NCBI GenBank assembly: GCA_003024985.2
Contig: PXIH01S0005470.1
Strand: one strand, 5' to 3'
From: Euperipatoides rowelli
Taxonomy: Eukaryota; Onychophora; Udeonychophora; Euonychophora; Peripatopsidae
Length of the DNA: 10,181 nucleotides
Shown: positions 1 through 7,444 of the stretch, in pieces
How the letters are laid out: every line of letters begins with the position of its first letter
Numbering within the stretch: the first letter of the stretch is position 1
Position numbers and translations under genes: made by a program
Notes under the pieces: model-generated
Databases searched by the model: none
What the model saw: only the letters and a program-made list of their open reading frames with translations
Told to the model about the DNA's origin: nothing

Positions 1-391
1 TATCATTAACATTTAAACAACTTTTTTATCAATATTTTTTTCCATGATTAAGAACCTTTGGTTAAAACATTTTGGAAGTCCATATTAGAATTGTGGAAGT
101 CGATCAAATTGTTTGACTTCCAAATTAAAATTTAGGGAGTCAATGGAAGTCATCATCAAATAATTATCTGAAAGCCTGTATATATAATAGACTGATAATT
201 AGGAAATTATAATAAATACAGAAGAATTGACAAAAATTAATTAAATATTGTTATATAACTTTTGAAATCATAATAATTTGTAATTATATTAAAATAATTA
301 TATTATTGTTGTCATTTCAAAATTATTATTTTTTATTACTGAAATAACAAAATTTGAACTTTAAAATAGTTAGAATTTTAAACCCAACAAA
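1..391 (+). other. Retrotransposon leader / 5' noncoding region
   Basis: This AT-rich stretch precedes the gag start codon at 392 and has no convincing open frame. By position it should be the untranslated leader, possibly with the last part of the 5' LTR. The LTR start seen at 6617 (TGTAATGAAC) does not recur here. I found no stretch starting TGG that convincingly matches a tRNA 3' end, so neither the LTR/leader boundary nor a primer-binding site can be placed. The only structure I see is a cluster of GGAAGTC words at 71-151. Aligning a full-length family member would show whether the 5' LTR lies just outside the window. Confidence 0.4.
71..151 (+). repeat. GGAAGTC motif cluster with 10-bp inverted repeat
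   Basis: GGAAGTC occurs at 74-80, 95-101 and 145-151. An inverted copy (GACTTCC) lies at 115-121 and a GGGAGTC variant at 135-141. TTTGGAAGTC (71-80) is an exact reverse complement of GACTTCCAAA (115-124), so the leader RNA could form a 10-bp stem. In a retroelement leader such a structure might act in dimerisation or packaging, but nothing here proves that role. Confidence 0.45.
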
Positions 392-593
392 ATGAGTTCA
401 TCGGAAACTTCAGAAAGTGAGATTACTTTTAGGGGAAATACTCCAATTGATCTTTCCTAACCCAATAACCTTAGAGGATCTAGTAAAAGCCTTAGCTCTA
501 AACAATGAGTTATTAAAGTCAAATATGGTGGAAAATAATATAACATTGGAAAGAAAATTGACACAAAACTGGACTGAAAATAATATGACATGA
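392..593 (+). pseudogene. gag: Gag, N-terminal fragment (broken)
   Basis: ATG at 392 (context AACAAAATGAG) opens a Ser/Glu-rich start, MSSSETSESEITF, that stops at TAA 458-460. Reading continues in the next frame (frame of 456) as PITLEDLVKALALNNELL and on into an acidic, Asn-rich stretch, ending at TGA 591-593. The link to the main gag region rests on two points. The second frame is the one used again from 1290 onward. Its LALNNELL and VENNITL words also resemble the LSLNNEVL and TENNEIL repeats found there. So the gag start has a frameshift near 452-458 and is cut off from its body by the insert at about 611-1270. I infer that 392 is the true gag start, because it is the first ATG in a suitable context before the repeats. 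Confidence 0.6.
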
Positions 594-780
594 TAAAAAT
601 ATTGGAGTATTGATAATTAACAACAGACAACATGGTAATGTACTATTATGAACTGTAATGCATGCGTACTGTATATTTAGATCTAGTTCTTTTTATTGTT
701 TTGTAACCTTAATAGTATAGCCTAATACTGTAATGGCGCTAGTGGTAGATAAGTTTGAGCATGCTCCGNTTTAAGAAATC

Positions 781-841
781 ATTGAAAAGTAATCAATTGC
801 AAATTGATTACTTTTCATTGAAAAGTAATCAATTGCAAATT
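781..841. repeat. Direct plus inverted repeat, two alternative hairpins
   Basis: A 25-bp unit (ATTGAAAAGT...GCAAATT) is present at 781-805 and again, exactly, at 817-841. Its segment GAAAAGTAATCAATT (784-798 and 820-834) is the reverse complement of 802-816. The central strand can therefore pair with either side, through 3-base loops (GCA or ATT). This may be replication slippage over a hairpin. It lies inside the segment bounded by N bases. Confidence 0.85.
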
Positions 842-842
842 A

Positions 843-939
843 CCCCCCCCCCTCCCCCCCAAAAAAAATAAAATAATATTAGAGCCAATTGTTTTTGGCT
901 TTGTAGGGGGAGGGGGTGGTGGTTATTATTATTATTATT
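843..939. repeat. Poly-C / poly-G inverted repeat and TTA microsatellite
   Basis: Ten C, one T and seven C (843-860) are followed by eight A. At 906-922 the strand turns G-rich (five G, A, five G, then TGGTGG), followed by a TTA run at about 923-939. CCCCCTCCCCC (848-858) is the exact reverse complement of 906-916, and AGCCAA (883-888) pairs with TTGGCT (895-900) inside it. The tract could form a strong hairpin or other non-B structure. It could also be a region of poor base calling. Confidence 0.75.
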
Positions 940-1359
940 GTGGTCTTTTACAAGAATTTTATTTAAGTTCTCAACAATAAAGATTGAATTGTATTGAAAT
1001 TGAAAAATGTTATGCTCTAGACCAGTGCCATGCCCCTAGACCAGATGCCCTACCCTTTTTTTGAAACTTTATGCATGCCCTTTTTAAAACCTGCAAGAAA
1101 CTCTATCAAATGTTGGGGTAGTTGNTACTGTAATGGCGCTAGTGGTAGATAAGTTTGAGCATGCTCCGAAGTTCACTTCGTGTAATCTAGGCGCTATAAT
1201 GATAATGGCGTGTTTAAATGTGTTCTCTTCTTATATTAAATGCTATGATTAAACTTGACTTCTAGTTATTATTGGAATATATGCAATAAAAAACGCTAAC
1301 AAAAAATAATGAAATAATAAAGTCAGAAATGAAGGCGAGCTTAAGTTTAAATAATGAGG

Positions 1360-1458
1360 TATTAGAATTAAAAATGACTGAAAATAATGAGATATTAGAA
1401 TTAAAAATGACTGAAAATAATGAGATATTAGAATCAAAAATGATGGAAAACAATGAGA
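1360..1458 (+). repeat. Three in-frame 33-bp tandem repeats (11-residue coiled coil)
   Basis: Units lie at 1360-1392, 1393-1425 and 1426-1458. The first two are identical; the third differs at a few bases. They encode LELKMTENNEI, LELKMTENNEI and LESKMMENNEI, so the length is a whole number of codons. An 11-residue hydrophobic period is the hendecad pattern of some coiled coils. Looser copies flank the array (NNEIIKSEM upstream, NNEILKQEI downstream) and also occur in the gag fragment before the insert. Confidence 0.85.
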
Positions 1459-2697
1459 TTCTAAAACAGGAAATTCAGGCAAAGGTAGGCATAATAAACC
1501 TAAAATACAACGAAATAGAAGACAGACTAACAGAATTGCTAGAAAAATCCTGTATCAAAGAGAATGAAGACAAAGTGCAACAGGAAAGGATAGAAAGTTT
1601 AGCTAAATTAGATAATAAAAAGTAGGAGCTAGAAAACAGTATAATGGCACTAACGATAAGCACAGGCAACATAGAAACACAAATAAAAATAATTAAAGAA
1701 AATGAAAATTTTGACTTAGGTAAAAAAGAAACAGTAAACAAAATAGAGATAGAGATACAAGAAAAACTGTGGAGAAAACTCTCTGAAAAATTAGAAAAAG
1801 ACTTAGAAGCAAAACAATTAATTTTATATGAATCTAATGAATATGAACCCTATTTAAGAACATATGATCAAAATAGAACAAGCACGGGTAGGAATAGTCC
1901 CATAGCAAATTTGGAGTATACATCAACCAGTCAGGGAAATTATGAACTAAGACAGGGCAATATTCCCTTAAACCCCCATGCAGAAACATTTAAATTCATA
2001 CCTCCACAGCAAACAAATTACCAATATAATAATGATCCCTACAGAGTTTTAAATAAAATGTTAATGCCGGAAACTAGCAATGCAAAAGCAGAAGCAGCTA
2101 GATTAACAAATTTTGTACAAAGAGACTCAGTACCAAACTTTAATGGCCACAATCAACTGGCCCCACAATTTCTAGATGATTTAAAGACATTTTTTATTAA
2201 TTTAAATATTCATGATGACAAAGTTAAATTAAATGCCTACCCAGATTTCTAGCAGCAAACCCACTAGAATGGTGGAAATGTTCAGGTCAGGAAATCAGAT
2301 CATGGATAAGCTTTGAAAAGGAATTTTTAAAACAATTTTTTGGTAGTTAAGAACAACAAGCTCTTGAAGATGAGTAAATATACGGTTTTTGCAAGCAAAA
2401 TTGGGACATAGAAAGATATGTGCTTAGGTCACTTAGTATACTAAACTGGCTCAGAAAGTTCCCCGATATAAATGAAAGATGCCATGCAGTTATTAGAAAA
2501 TTACCAGATCATTTGAGGGATTTTCTCTATGAAAAGTTGCAGTTCACACAGTGAATTTTTATTAAACGTAAAAGAGGCCATGAGGTTTAAAAACTATAAT
2601 CGGTCATTCCCTCACAAACAATTTAATTACGAATACGGTAACAGCGATAATTATAGCTACAATAATAGAAATAACTACGGTTACAACAATAGTAATG

Positions 2698-2720
2698 TAA
2701 ATAAATAAATAAATAAATAA
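2698..2720 (+). repeat. TAAA microsatellite inside gag
   Basis: Five TAAA units plus TAA lie in the Asn/Tyr-rich C-terminal part of gag. The run brings an in-frame TAA at 2706 and coincides with a change of reading frame, so it is probably a slippage expansion after the element lost function. Confidence 0.85.
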
Positions 2721-3064
2721 CTATAAAACGCCATAATTTAAAAAACAAGGGTATAGAGATAACCATCCGTATAATAATTATAATTCTAAAAGATACGATA
2801 AAAACTACCAAAAAATAGGAAAAATAAAGATAGAAATTATAAAGATAATTTTAATAATAATAATGACAAATATAAAAGCAACAACGATAGAAACCATGAA
2901 ATCCCACAAAGAAATAAAAAAAATGGCAGAGTACAGGGCATAAATAGGAAATGGGAAAATAAAAATAAATCTCGAAAGCAGGATACAGTAGCAGCAGTGT
3001 CTACTGTAAATCAAACACTTTCGGATACTAGTTAGTCGGAAAACGAAAATCCCTGAGTGCCATA

Positions 3065-3694
3065 ATGGGTAACCACCCAGCGCTAATTGTACAACCCATT
3101 AACCCAACCTGAGACATCAAAATTTTCCCAATCATTTTTATTAAAATCAAAAATTTAACTATACCGTTCAAGATAGATAGTGGCGCCGACATTTGTGTAT
3201 CAGTTTAGGTGTTTTTCAACAAATAAAAATGAAATTAACGAACTAGAAATCAAGGACACCAAAGAATGGGTTTATCTAGCCATAGGCACAAAAAAAGTGA
3301 ACCCTATTGGTATCTGTAAAATTGAATTTAAATTTGGCAAAGCAAATTGCTCCAACAAATTTCTTATCTTTGAGGAAATGAAAAATATAGGCTTATTAGG
3401 AATAGACTAGTTGTCAAGTACCGGAAAAAATATCTTTAAAATAATTAAACCCGAAAGATACAGTTTTCCTTTTGTAAACCAAAAAGAGCTAGAGGTAATA
3501 GTACAAAATGAACCAGAATGTCTAATAAATTTTTAGATGAATACTCAGAATCAATCATAGCAAACGTAATTAATTGTGATGAGGAAGGAAGAATTATAGA
3601 ATCATCAGAAAATCTTTTTAATAAAAAAACTGAAATTGAAAAAACAGAACCCATGAAAGTCTTAATCTTTAGGGAACAGTTAGATATACTCTAG
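3065..3694 (+). pseudogene. pro: Retropepsin-type protease and linker (broken)
   Basis: The aspartic protease would cut the polyprotein. The frame of 3176 reads PFKIDSGADICVS, with the D-S-G-A active-site motif at about 3176-3187. Upstream in that frame is GNHPALIVQPINPT and a TGA at 3110. After a frameshift at about 3195-3215 the frame of 3180 carries on with NEINELEIKDTKEWVYLAIG and ends in IGLLGID, like the second conserved block (hydrophobic-LG-D) of retropepsins. A TAG at 3408-3410 follows it directly. The downstream linker is acidic and continues through another TAG (3534) and frame change to a TAG at 3692. Length and motif order fit a Ty3/Gypsy protease, but this copy cannot be translated intact. 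Confidence 0.75.
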
Positions 3695-3720
3695 TTCTCG
3701 GAGCTGAGACTAATTTTACA

Positions 3721-4690
3721 GCTACCCAAATAGTCGAACTTAGACAGTTCTTGTTAAAAAACAAAAGCTCTTTCAGTGAAAAGCCAGAAAAATTTGGTAA
3801 CACACAAAATCAATATAGGTAATAACAAACCAATTCAGAAAAAACCATACTTGGCTAATCCAATCAAAAGGAAATCATTGAGGAACAAATTAAGGAAATG
3901 TTAGCCAATGATATTATTACAGAAAGCAATTCAAATTGGAGCTCACCAGTAGTCCTAGTAGAAAAGGCAGATAAGTCGATGTGATTCTGTGTAGATTACA
4001 GAGCACTCAACAGCATCACAGAATCAGATCAATTCCCAATGCCCAGAATAGATGAAATCATCCAACAATTGGATGGGGCATATTAAATATCGGCATTAGA
4101 CGTAACAATGGGCTACTGGCAAGTCTGTATTGATGAAGCAGACAGGGAAAAAAGTGCTTTCGTTACACACGCAGGACTATTTGAGTTCAAAGTGCTAAGT
4201 TTTGGTTTAAAGTGCACCCCTGCAACTTTTTCCCACTTTATGTCAAAAGTTCTTGTAAGACTAGTAGGCACTTGCGTTCTCGTGTACTTAGACAATATTT
4301 TAATTTATTCCAAAGAGTTTAATCAACATTTAAATGATTTAAGTACGGTTTTTTCGAGATTGAAAAAAGAAAATTTATTTATAAAGCTCAAAAAATGACA
4401 ATTTTGTCGACTAGAGTCCAAATTTTTAGGAAAAATTATAAAAGAAGGAAAAGTCAAAATTGACCCAGCTAAAACCATAGCAATCGAGAAATTTATATGA
4501 CAAAAAAACGTCAAGGAAATCCAACGTTTTTTAGGGATGTGTGGTTGGCTTAGGAACCATGTGAGAAATTTTGCTTTAATAAGTAAACCACTAGTAAATT
4601 TAACCAGAAAGAAAGTCAAATTTGAATGGAAAAATGATTGTGAGATAGCATTTGAAAGTTTAAAAAAAGTGTTAGTAACATAAGAAACAA
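3721..4690 (+). pseudogene. pol: Reverse transcriptase domain (inactive copy)
   Basis: RT would copy element RNA into DNA. The N-terminal FSEKPEKF and KKPYLANP blocks are separated by frame changes at about 3800-3890. From about 3890 one frame carries WSSPVVLVEKADKS, CVDYRALN, SALDVTMGYWQV, SAFVTHAGLFEF, LSFGLKCTPATF and VLVYLDNILIYS, the fingers and palm blocks of Ty3/Gypsy RT in the expected order. The thumb and connection follow (IQRFLGMCGWLR, then LVNLTRKKVKFEW). In-frame stops lie at 3982 (TGA), 4084 (TAA), 4396 (TGA), 4498 (TGA) and 4681 (TAA). The usual YxDD reads YLDN; the second Asp codon is AAT at 4294-4296. The longest unbroken part is 4108-4395. Family is clear; the exact Gypsy clade is not. 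Confidence 0.92.
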
Positions 4691-5116
4691 TACTTGTGCT
4701 ACCGAATTTCAGTAAGAGATTCTATCTGGAAACAGATGCCTCGGGGGAAGGCTTGGCTGCAGTCCTCTCCCAGCTGGACAATAATAACAGTCCAAAAATA
4801 GTAGAATACGCTAGTAGATTGTTACAGGAAGCAGAAAAAAAATTACAATAGCACTGAACTTGAATGTTTAACTGTAGTCTGGGCCGCAAAAAAGTTTTGA
4901 GGTTATATCGCAGGGAGCAGATTTACCGTGATCACCGATCACAACGCTCTCAGATGGCTTCTGAAAACAAGGGACATCCATAGTCGTTTGACAAGATGGG
5001 CTAATAGACTACAGGAATATGATTTTGACGTCATTTGCCGACGTGGTAAAGACAATCTCCTACCGGATGCGTTATCACGTAGTACAATATTAGAAGAGGG
5101 AAAAGAAAGACATTGA
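4690..5116 (+). pseudogene. pol: RNase H domain (broken)
   Basis: RNase H would remove the RNA strand after reverse transcription. FYLETDASGEGLAAVLSQ carries the first catalytic Asp (codon 4735-4737). The frame then breaks at an eight-A run (4835-4842). The new frame reads YNSTELECLTVVWA with the acidic residues of the second block, a TGA at 4898, then FTVITDHNALRWLL with another conserved Asp at 4937-4939. It closes with LQEYDFDV and GKDNLLPDALSRS, typical of the Gypsy RNase H end. The frame stops at TGA 5114-5116. Order and spacing with RT upstream and integrase downstream are those of Ty3/Gypsy pol. Confidence 0.9.
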
Positions 5117-6117
5117 TTTGGAAAGGGTAACACCATCTTTTAATTGTAAAACAATATCTGCAATTGTGTTGGTTCCAACCTTTTCGTTTTTAAAAACAAT
5201 TAATGATTTAGTAAAAGCTCAATTAGAGGAAGATTGGTTGTAGGAATTAGATCAAAAATTTTAGATAGTATAAAAGAAAAAAGAAATGTTGAAATATATA
5301 TTAGTGGACAATGTAATATGTTATAAACCTTTAAATTGCAAAGACGACCCAAAACCAGTAATCCCAAATAGAATGATTGACAAAGTAATTTCAGAATTCC
5401 ATGATGAGCCATAAAGTGAACATTTAGGTAATCAAAAAACTATCAAGAGAATTAAAAGTAGAGTATATTGGCACCATTTAGCCAGAGATACTGTAAATTA
5501 CATTAAATTTTGTCATATGTCAGCTATCAAAGAAGGGAAATAAAAGGCTTAGACCGCCAATGATGATTAATTATGTTAAAGAACCTTTAGAACTAGTAGG
5601 TGTAGATTTGATGGGCGCTTACCCAAGGTCACCACTTTATATTAGTAAATGGGTCGAAGCGATTCCTTTAAGAAATTCGAATATTAAAACAGTCGCTCGC
5701 CATCTTATAGATTTTTTCTGTAGATTTGGCATACTCATTAGGATATTATCGGATAACGGTCCGCAATTTATATCATCATTATATAAAAAGCTTTGTATCA
5801 GCTGGAAGACCAAACCGGCACATACAACTTTTTATCACGCTCAATGTAATTTTACAGAGCGAACGAACAAAAACATAAAACAAATGATACAAGCATTTGT
5901 AAGTCACAACCATCAAGAATGGGATAGACTGTTACCACAATTCGTGTTAGCTTTACGATCATCTGTGAACGTAACAACTGGTTTCACACCGGCAAATCTA
6001 TTCTTAAACAGAGAATTAAAATTACCTTGGGACAACACCGTCAAATTAAATCAAACAAATCAAAATGCGCATACAAAATATATGTTTATAAAAGCTAACA
6101 TTCGAATATTGGAATAA
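5115..6117 (+). pseudogene. pol: Integrase (Zn-binding and catalytic core, broken)
   Basis: Integrase would insert the cDNA in the nucleus. A linker and N-terminal region run in one frame from about 5115 with stops at 5241 and 5262 (TAG), 5271 and 5412 (TAA). The zinc-binding HHCC set is visible: His 5400 and 5421, Cys 5511, and a second Cys at 5518 that lies in another frame, so the domain is split there. The core then reads LELVGVDLMG (Asp 5605), RILSDNGPQF (Asp 5752) and NFTERTNKNIKQ (Glu 5857), followed by TTGFTPANLFLNREL. All three catalytic residues are present. Asp to Asp is only 49 codons, because about ten residues are missing between PRSP and LYISKWVEA. The frame ends at TAA 6115-6117. 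A possible remnant of the C-terminal domain (DLV at about 6220-6230) is weak. Confidence 0.88.
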
Positions 6118-6541
6118 TGCTAAGACATATTCCCATTCAATAACGCACATATACACATAACTATGGAAGAAATAAAAAAGGTGGTTGTACAGAGGTAGTA
6201 GGTTAAATTTCACTGTCATTGTGATCTGGTGAAAGGATGCTCTCACATAAGGAAAACCTTGATAGTTTCGTGCAAGCAAGTTAAGAAAGTTAATTTATTA
6301 CAGAAAATACAATAAAGTTTATTTCTAATCTATGTTATGTTACTCCATAAGTAAATAACTCAAGAATCCTGACTAAGAAAATAAGTAGGCTACTTAAGTT
6401 TAAAATATGCATAAACTTATGAAGCATGTAACCGCCAAACAAGGGAAAGCCCACAGTGTTGTATACCCGTGAGTAAAAAATATTTTTATATGTTATTTAT
6501 AATAATTCGTTTTATGTGAATTTTCAAGTCGAGCCTGAACT
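6118..6541 (+). other. Noncoding tail between integrase and polypurine tract
   Basis: This AT-rich stretch holds no convincing gene. A short frame near 6203-6290 contains FHCHCDLVKGCSHI, which could be a decayed piece of the integrase C-terminal domain (family pattern GDLV near a basic segment); the match is weak. No envelope-like membrane protein is visible. Confidence 0.5.
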
Positions 6542-6545
6542 CAGG

Positions 6546-6611
6546 CCCCACCATCATTTGAATGATGATGCTTTCACCCAATGGTGTAAGCATCATCAGG
6601 AAAAAGTGGGG
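6546..6611 (+). repeat. Nested hairpins enclosing the polypurine tract
   Basis: CCCCAC (6546-6551) pairs with GTGGGG (6606-6611) in the polypurine tract. Inside, TGATGATGCTT (6563-6573) pairs exactly with AAGCATCATCA (6588-6598). After a T-T mismatch the stem goes on with CACC (6575-6578) against GGTG (6583-6586), leaving a CAAT loop. An alternative stem, CATCATT (6552-6558) with AATGATG (6561-6567), competes for the same bases. The pairing is read directly; any role in plus-strand priming or RNA processing is inference. Confidence 0.7.
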
Positions 6612-6616
6612 GGAGA
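6601..6616 (+). promoter_or_regulatory. Polypurine tract (plus-strand primer site)
   Basis: AAAAAGTGGGGGGAGA is all purine except one T and ends directly before TGTAATG. In LTR elements this RNA segment resists RNase H and primes plus-strand DNA synthesis, and the 3' LTR begins at the next base. Its position after integrase and before a TG dinucleotide fits exactly. Confidence 0.8.
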
Positions 6617-6881
6617 TGTAATGAACTCTCCTGAGTCCAGCAAATTAATTTATTTATAGCCAATTAAAAGTAGATAATCAATTTGCATTAGAATATTATA
6701 ATACTATAATCTTCAATGTTTATGGTTACTTTCCATTAATTGTTTAAATTATACTTTCTAAAAGTCAATTTATAAATGTTATAGTTGTGGTGATTATTAT
6801 TAAATGCAAGAAAATTAACTTTATTAATAATTAGAATGTGAAACAGATTTACATAAAATAATATTTTTAGTTTCTTTTACA

Positions 6882-6889
6882 TGACGTCA
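6882..6889 (+). promoter_or_regulatory. CRE-like palindrome TGACGTCA
   Basis: The 8-base site is a perfect match to the CREB/ATF bZIP consensus and lies 265 bp into the LTR, where U3 enhancers usually sit. One 8-mer can occur by chance; there is no other evidence of use. Confidence 0.35.
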
Positions 6890-7203
6890 CACTTTTCATT
6901 TTATTCCTTCTAAAATAACATCTTACACACACTTACACAAAACCCTACGTTCCATGCATTATCTTTAGCTGAAACTCAGAGACGCAGTGGGAAAAATGCA
7001 GAAAGACTTTTATATGGAAGAAGGCAGTTCAATTATGCTTTTTCTCAGCCGTTAATTAAACCAACAGCCGCTTCGTTTATTTATTTCCACTCCAGTACCA
7101 CTGAGGCTTGCAGTCAGAGATCCAGTCGCTACGCACGCATGTCTACTTGACCATTAGTGGTTGTGTATTATGGAAGCTACTTATTAAACAGTCAGTAAAG
7201 ATA

Positions 7204-7241
7204 GGCGTTCAAGACCGGGTGGCTTAACGTCTTGCGCCACC
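7204..7241 (+). repeat. GC-rich alternative hairpins in the LTR
   Basis: GGCG-TT-CAAGAC (7204-7215) pairs with GTCTTGCGCC (7229-7238) with a two-base bulge. GGTGGC (7218-7223) can instead pair with GCCACC (7236-7241). The two stems share 7236-7238 and cannot form together. It may be a structured RNA region of the element; no family was recognised. Confidence 0.4.
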
Positions 7242-7378
7242 GTCTAAAGTTGTCTCCAGCAGGATAAAGACTTTCCTATTTGCAATAGCTAATTTCCCCA
7301 ACACAGAACTTCGACCTGCCGAGCGTCTGTCATCGGAACCGGGTAAGCTTATCCCATCAGTTCCTTCTTACTGGTTTT

Positions 7379-7390
7379 TATATTTTATAA
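7379..7390 (+). promoter_or_regulatory. TATA-like sequence
   Basis: TATATTTTATAA lies between GC-richer segments and could be the core promoter of the LTR, with a transcription start expected some 30 bases downstream. AT-rich DNA produces such words often, so this is weak. Confidence 0.3.
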
Positions 7391-7444
7391 GCCGCCGTCA
7401 ACAGATCATAACAGCTGTTCCCAAACTTTTTTTCTCTAGTCAAT

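Larger units (their letters stand above)
726..1168 (+). repeat. 43-bp perfect direct repeat, 400 bp apart, N at both inner edges
   Basis: The 43 bases at 726-768 (TACTGTAATGGCGC...CATGCTCCG) recur exactly at 1126-1168. The base after copy one (769) and the base before copy two (1125) are both N. The 355 bp between them have a different character, with inverted repeats and long C and G runs. A biological target duplication of 43 bp would be unusual. Two contig ends that overlap but were not merged explain the layout more simply. Confidence 0.85.
611..1270. mobile_element. Unclassified insert interrupting gag
   Basis: Gag-like coding sequence stops near 593 and resumes near 1290 with the same repeat style, so the DNA between is foreign or rearranged. 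The flanks ATTGGAGTAT (601-610) and ATTGGAATAT (1271-1280) match at 9 of 10 positions, as expected for a diverged target-site duplication. No terminal inverted repeats or coding region were found, and the ends (TGATAATTAA... and ...CTTCTAGTT) do not match a family I know. A SINE or short nonautonomous DNA element is possible. If 400 bp of this stretch is an assembly artefact (see the 726-1168 repeat), the true insert would be about 260 bp. Confidence 0.4.
1290..3056 (+). pseudogene. gag: Gag, main part (structural polyprotein, decayed)
   Basis: Gag would form the particle that packages element RNA in the cytoplasm. The frame is open from 1290, reading KNNEIIKSEMKASLSLNNEV and then the 11-residue repeats. 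It has a TAG at 1623-1625 and continues in the same frame to 2252. The stretch around 2100-2340 resembles the retrotransposon gag (capsid-like) fold: FVQRDSVPNFNGHNQ, then LDDLKTFF, then NPLEWW and SWISFEKEFLKQFF. A frameshift lies at about 2247-2250, before NPLEWW. More breaks follow: TAA at 2348 and 2375, TGA at 2552, a frame change near 2553, a TAAA expansion at 2698, another frame change near 2815, and TAG/TGA at 3033/3054. The C-terminal third is rich in Asn, Tyr, Lys and Arg and shows no CCHC zinc knuckle. It may bind RNA through basic residues, as in several insect Gypsy Gags. The family assignment rests mainly on pol downstream. Confidence 0.7.
392..6616 (+). mobile_element. Ty3/Gypsy LTR retrotransposon, internal region
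   Basis: The order gag, protease, RT, RNase H, integrase, polypurine tract and LTR start is diagnostic of Ty3/Gypsy; in Copia elements integrase precedes RT. There is no env gene: 6118-6541 has no long open frame. The coding strand is very A-rich, so the opposite strand gives spurious hydrophobic Leu/Ile/Phe frames. About a dozen in-frame stops and at least eight frame changes spread over all domains show long neutral decay. The copy could only serve as a passive sequence or a small-RNA source. Confidence 0.9.
6617..7443 (+). mobile_element. 3' LTR, start firm, end uncertain
   Basis: The LTR starts with TGTAATGAAC directly after the polypurine tract. The end cannot be set by comparison, because no 5' LTR is in the window. 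I stop at 7443 because the word TGTAATGAACT recurs at 7444-7454, but this is only a working limit. The first 280 bp are very AT-rich. About 6940-7560 is clearly richer in G+C and could hold the promoter. Within it are a palindromic TGACGTCA (6882-6889), structured GC-rich DNA near 7204-7241 and a TATA-like stretch near 7379-7390, all usual kinds of LTR control elements. Confidence 0.5.

Noticed and set aside
1-391. Primer-binding site (TGG...) in the leader
   Set aside because: TGGAAGTC and TGGTTAAAAC were considered, but neither resembles a tRNA 3' end that I know.
1017-1044. CTAGACCAG repeated 19 bases apart as a possible array
   Set aside because: There are only two copies, without spacers of CRISPR type, in eukaryotic-looking DNA.
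1249-1741. Hydrophobic Leu/Ile/Phe-rich frames on the - strand
   Set aside because: They are the mirror of the A-rich gag repeats on the + strand; no independent signal supports them.
2623-3014. Short Ile/Phe-rich - strand frames that look like membrane proteins
   Set aside because: They are antisense to the Asn/Lys-rich gag tail and arise from base composition.
3982-4500. Alternative genetic code (TGA read as an amino acid) in RT
   Set aside because: TAA and TAG also interrupt the same frame, and frameshifts occur throughout, so decay is the simpler explanation.
4113-5136. - strand frames opposite RT and RNase H
   Set aside because: The + strand carries clear RT and RNase H motifs here; the others are shadows.
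6118-6600. Envelope (env) gene after integrase
   Set aside because: No long open frame, signal peptide or membrane segment is present.
6914-7147. 78-codon stop-free + frame (contains KNAERLLYGRRQFNYAF)
   Set aside because: It has no ATG near its start and lies in the GC-richer LTR segment, where stops are rarer. The opposite strand is also open for a stretch, so chance is the better explanation.
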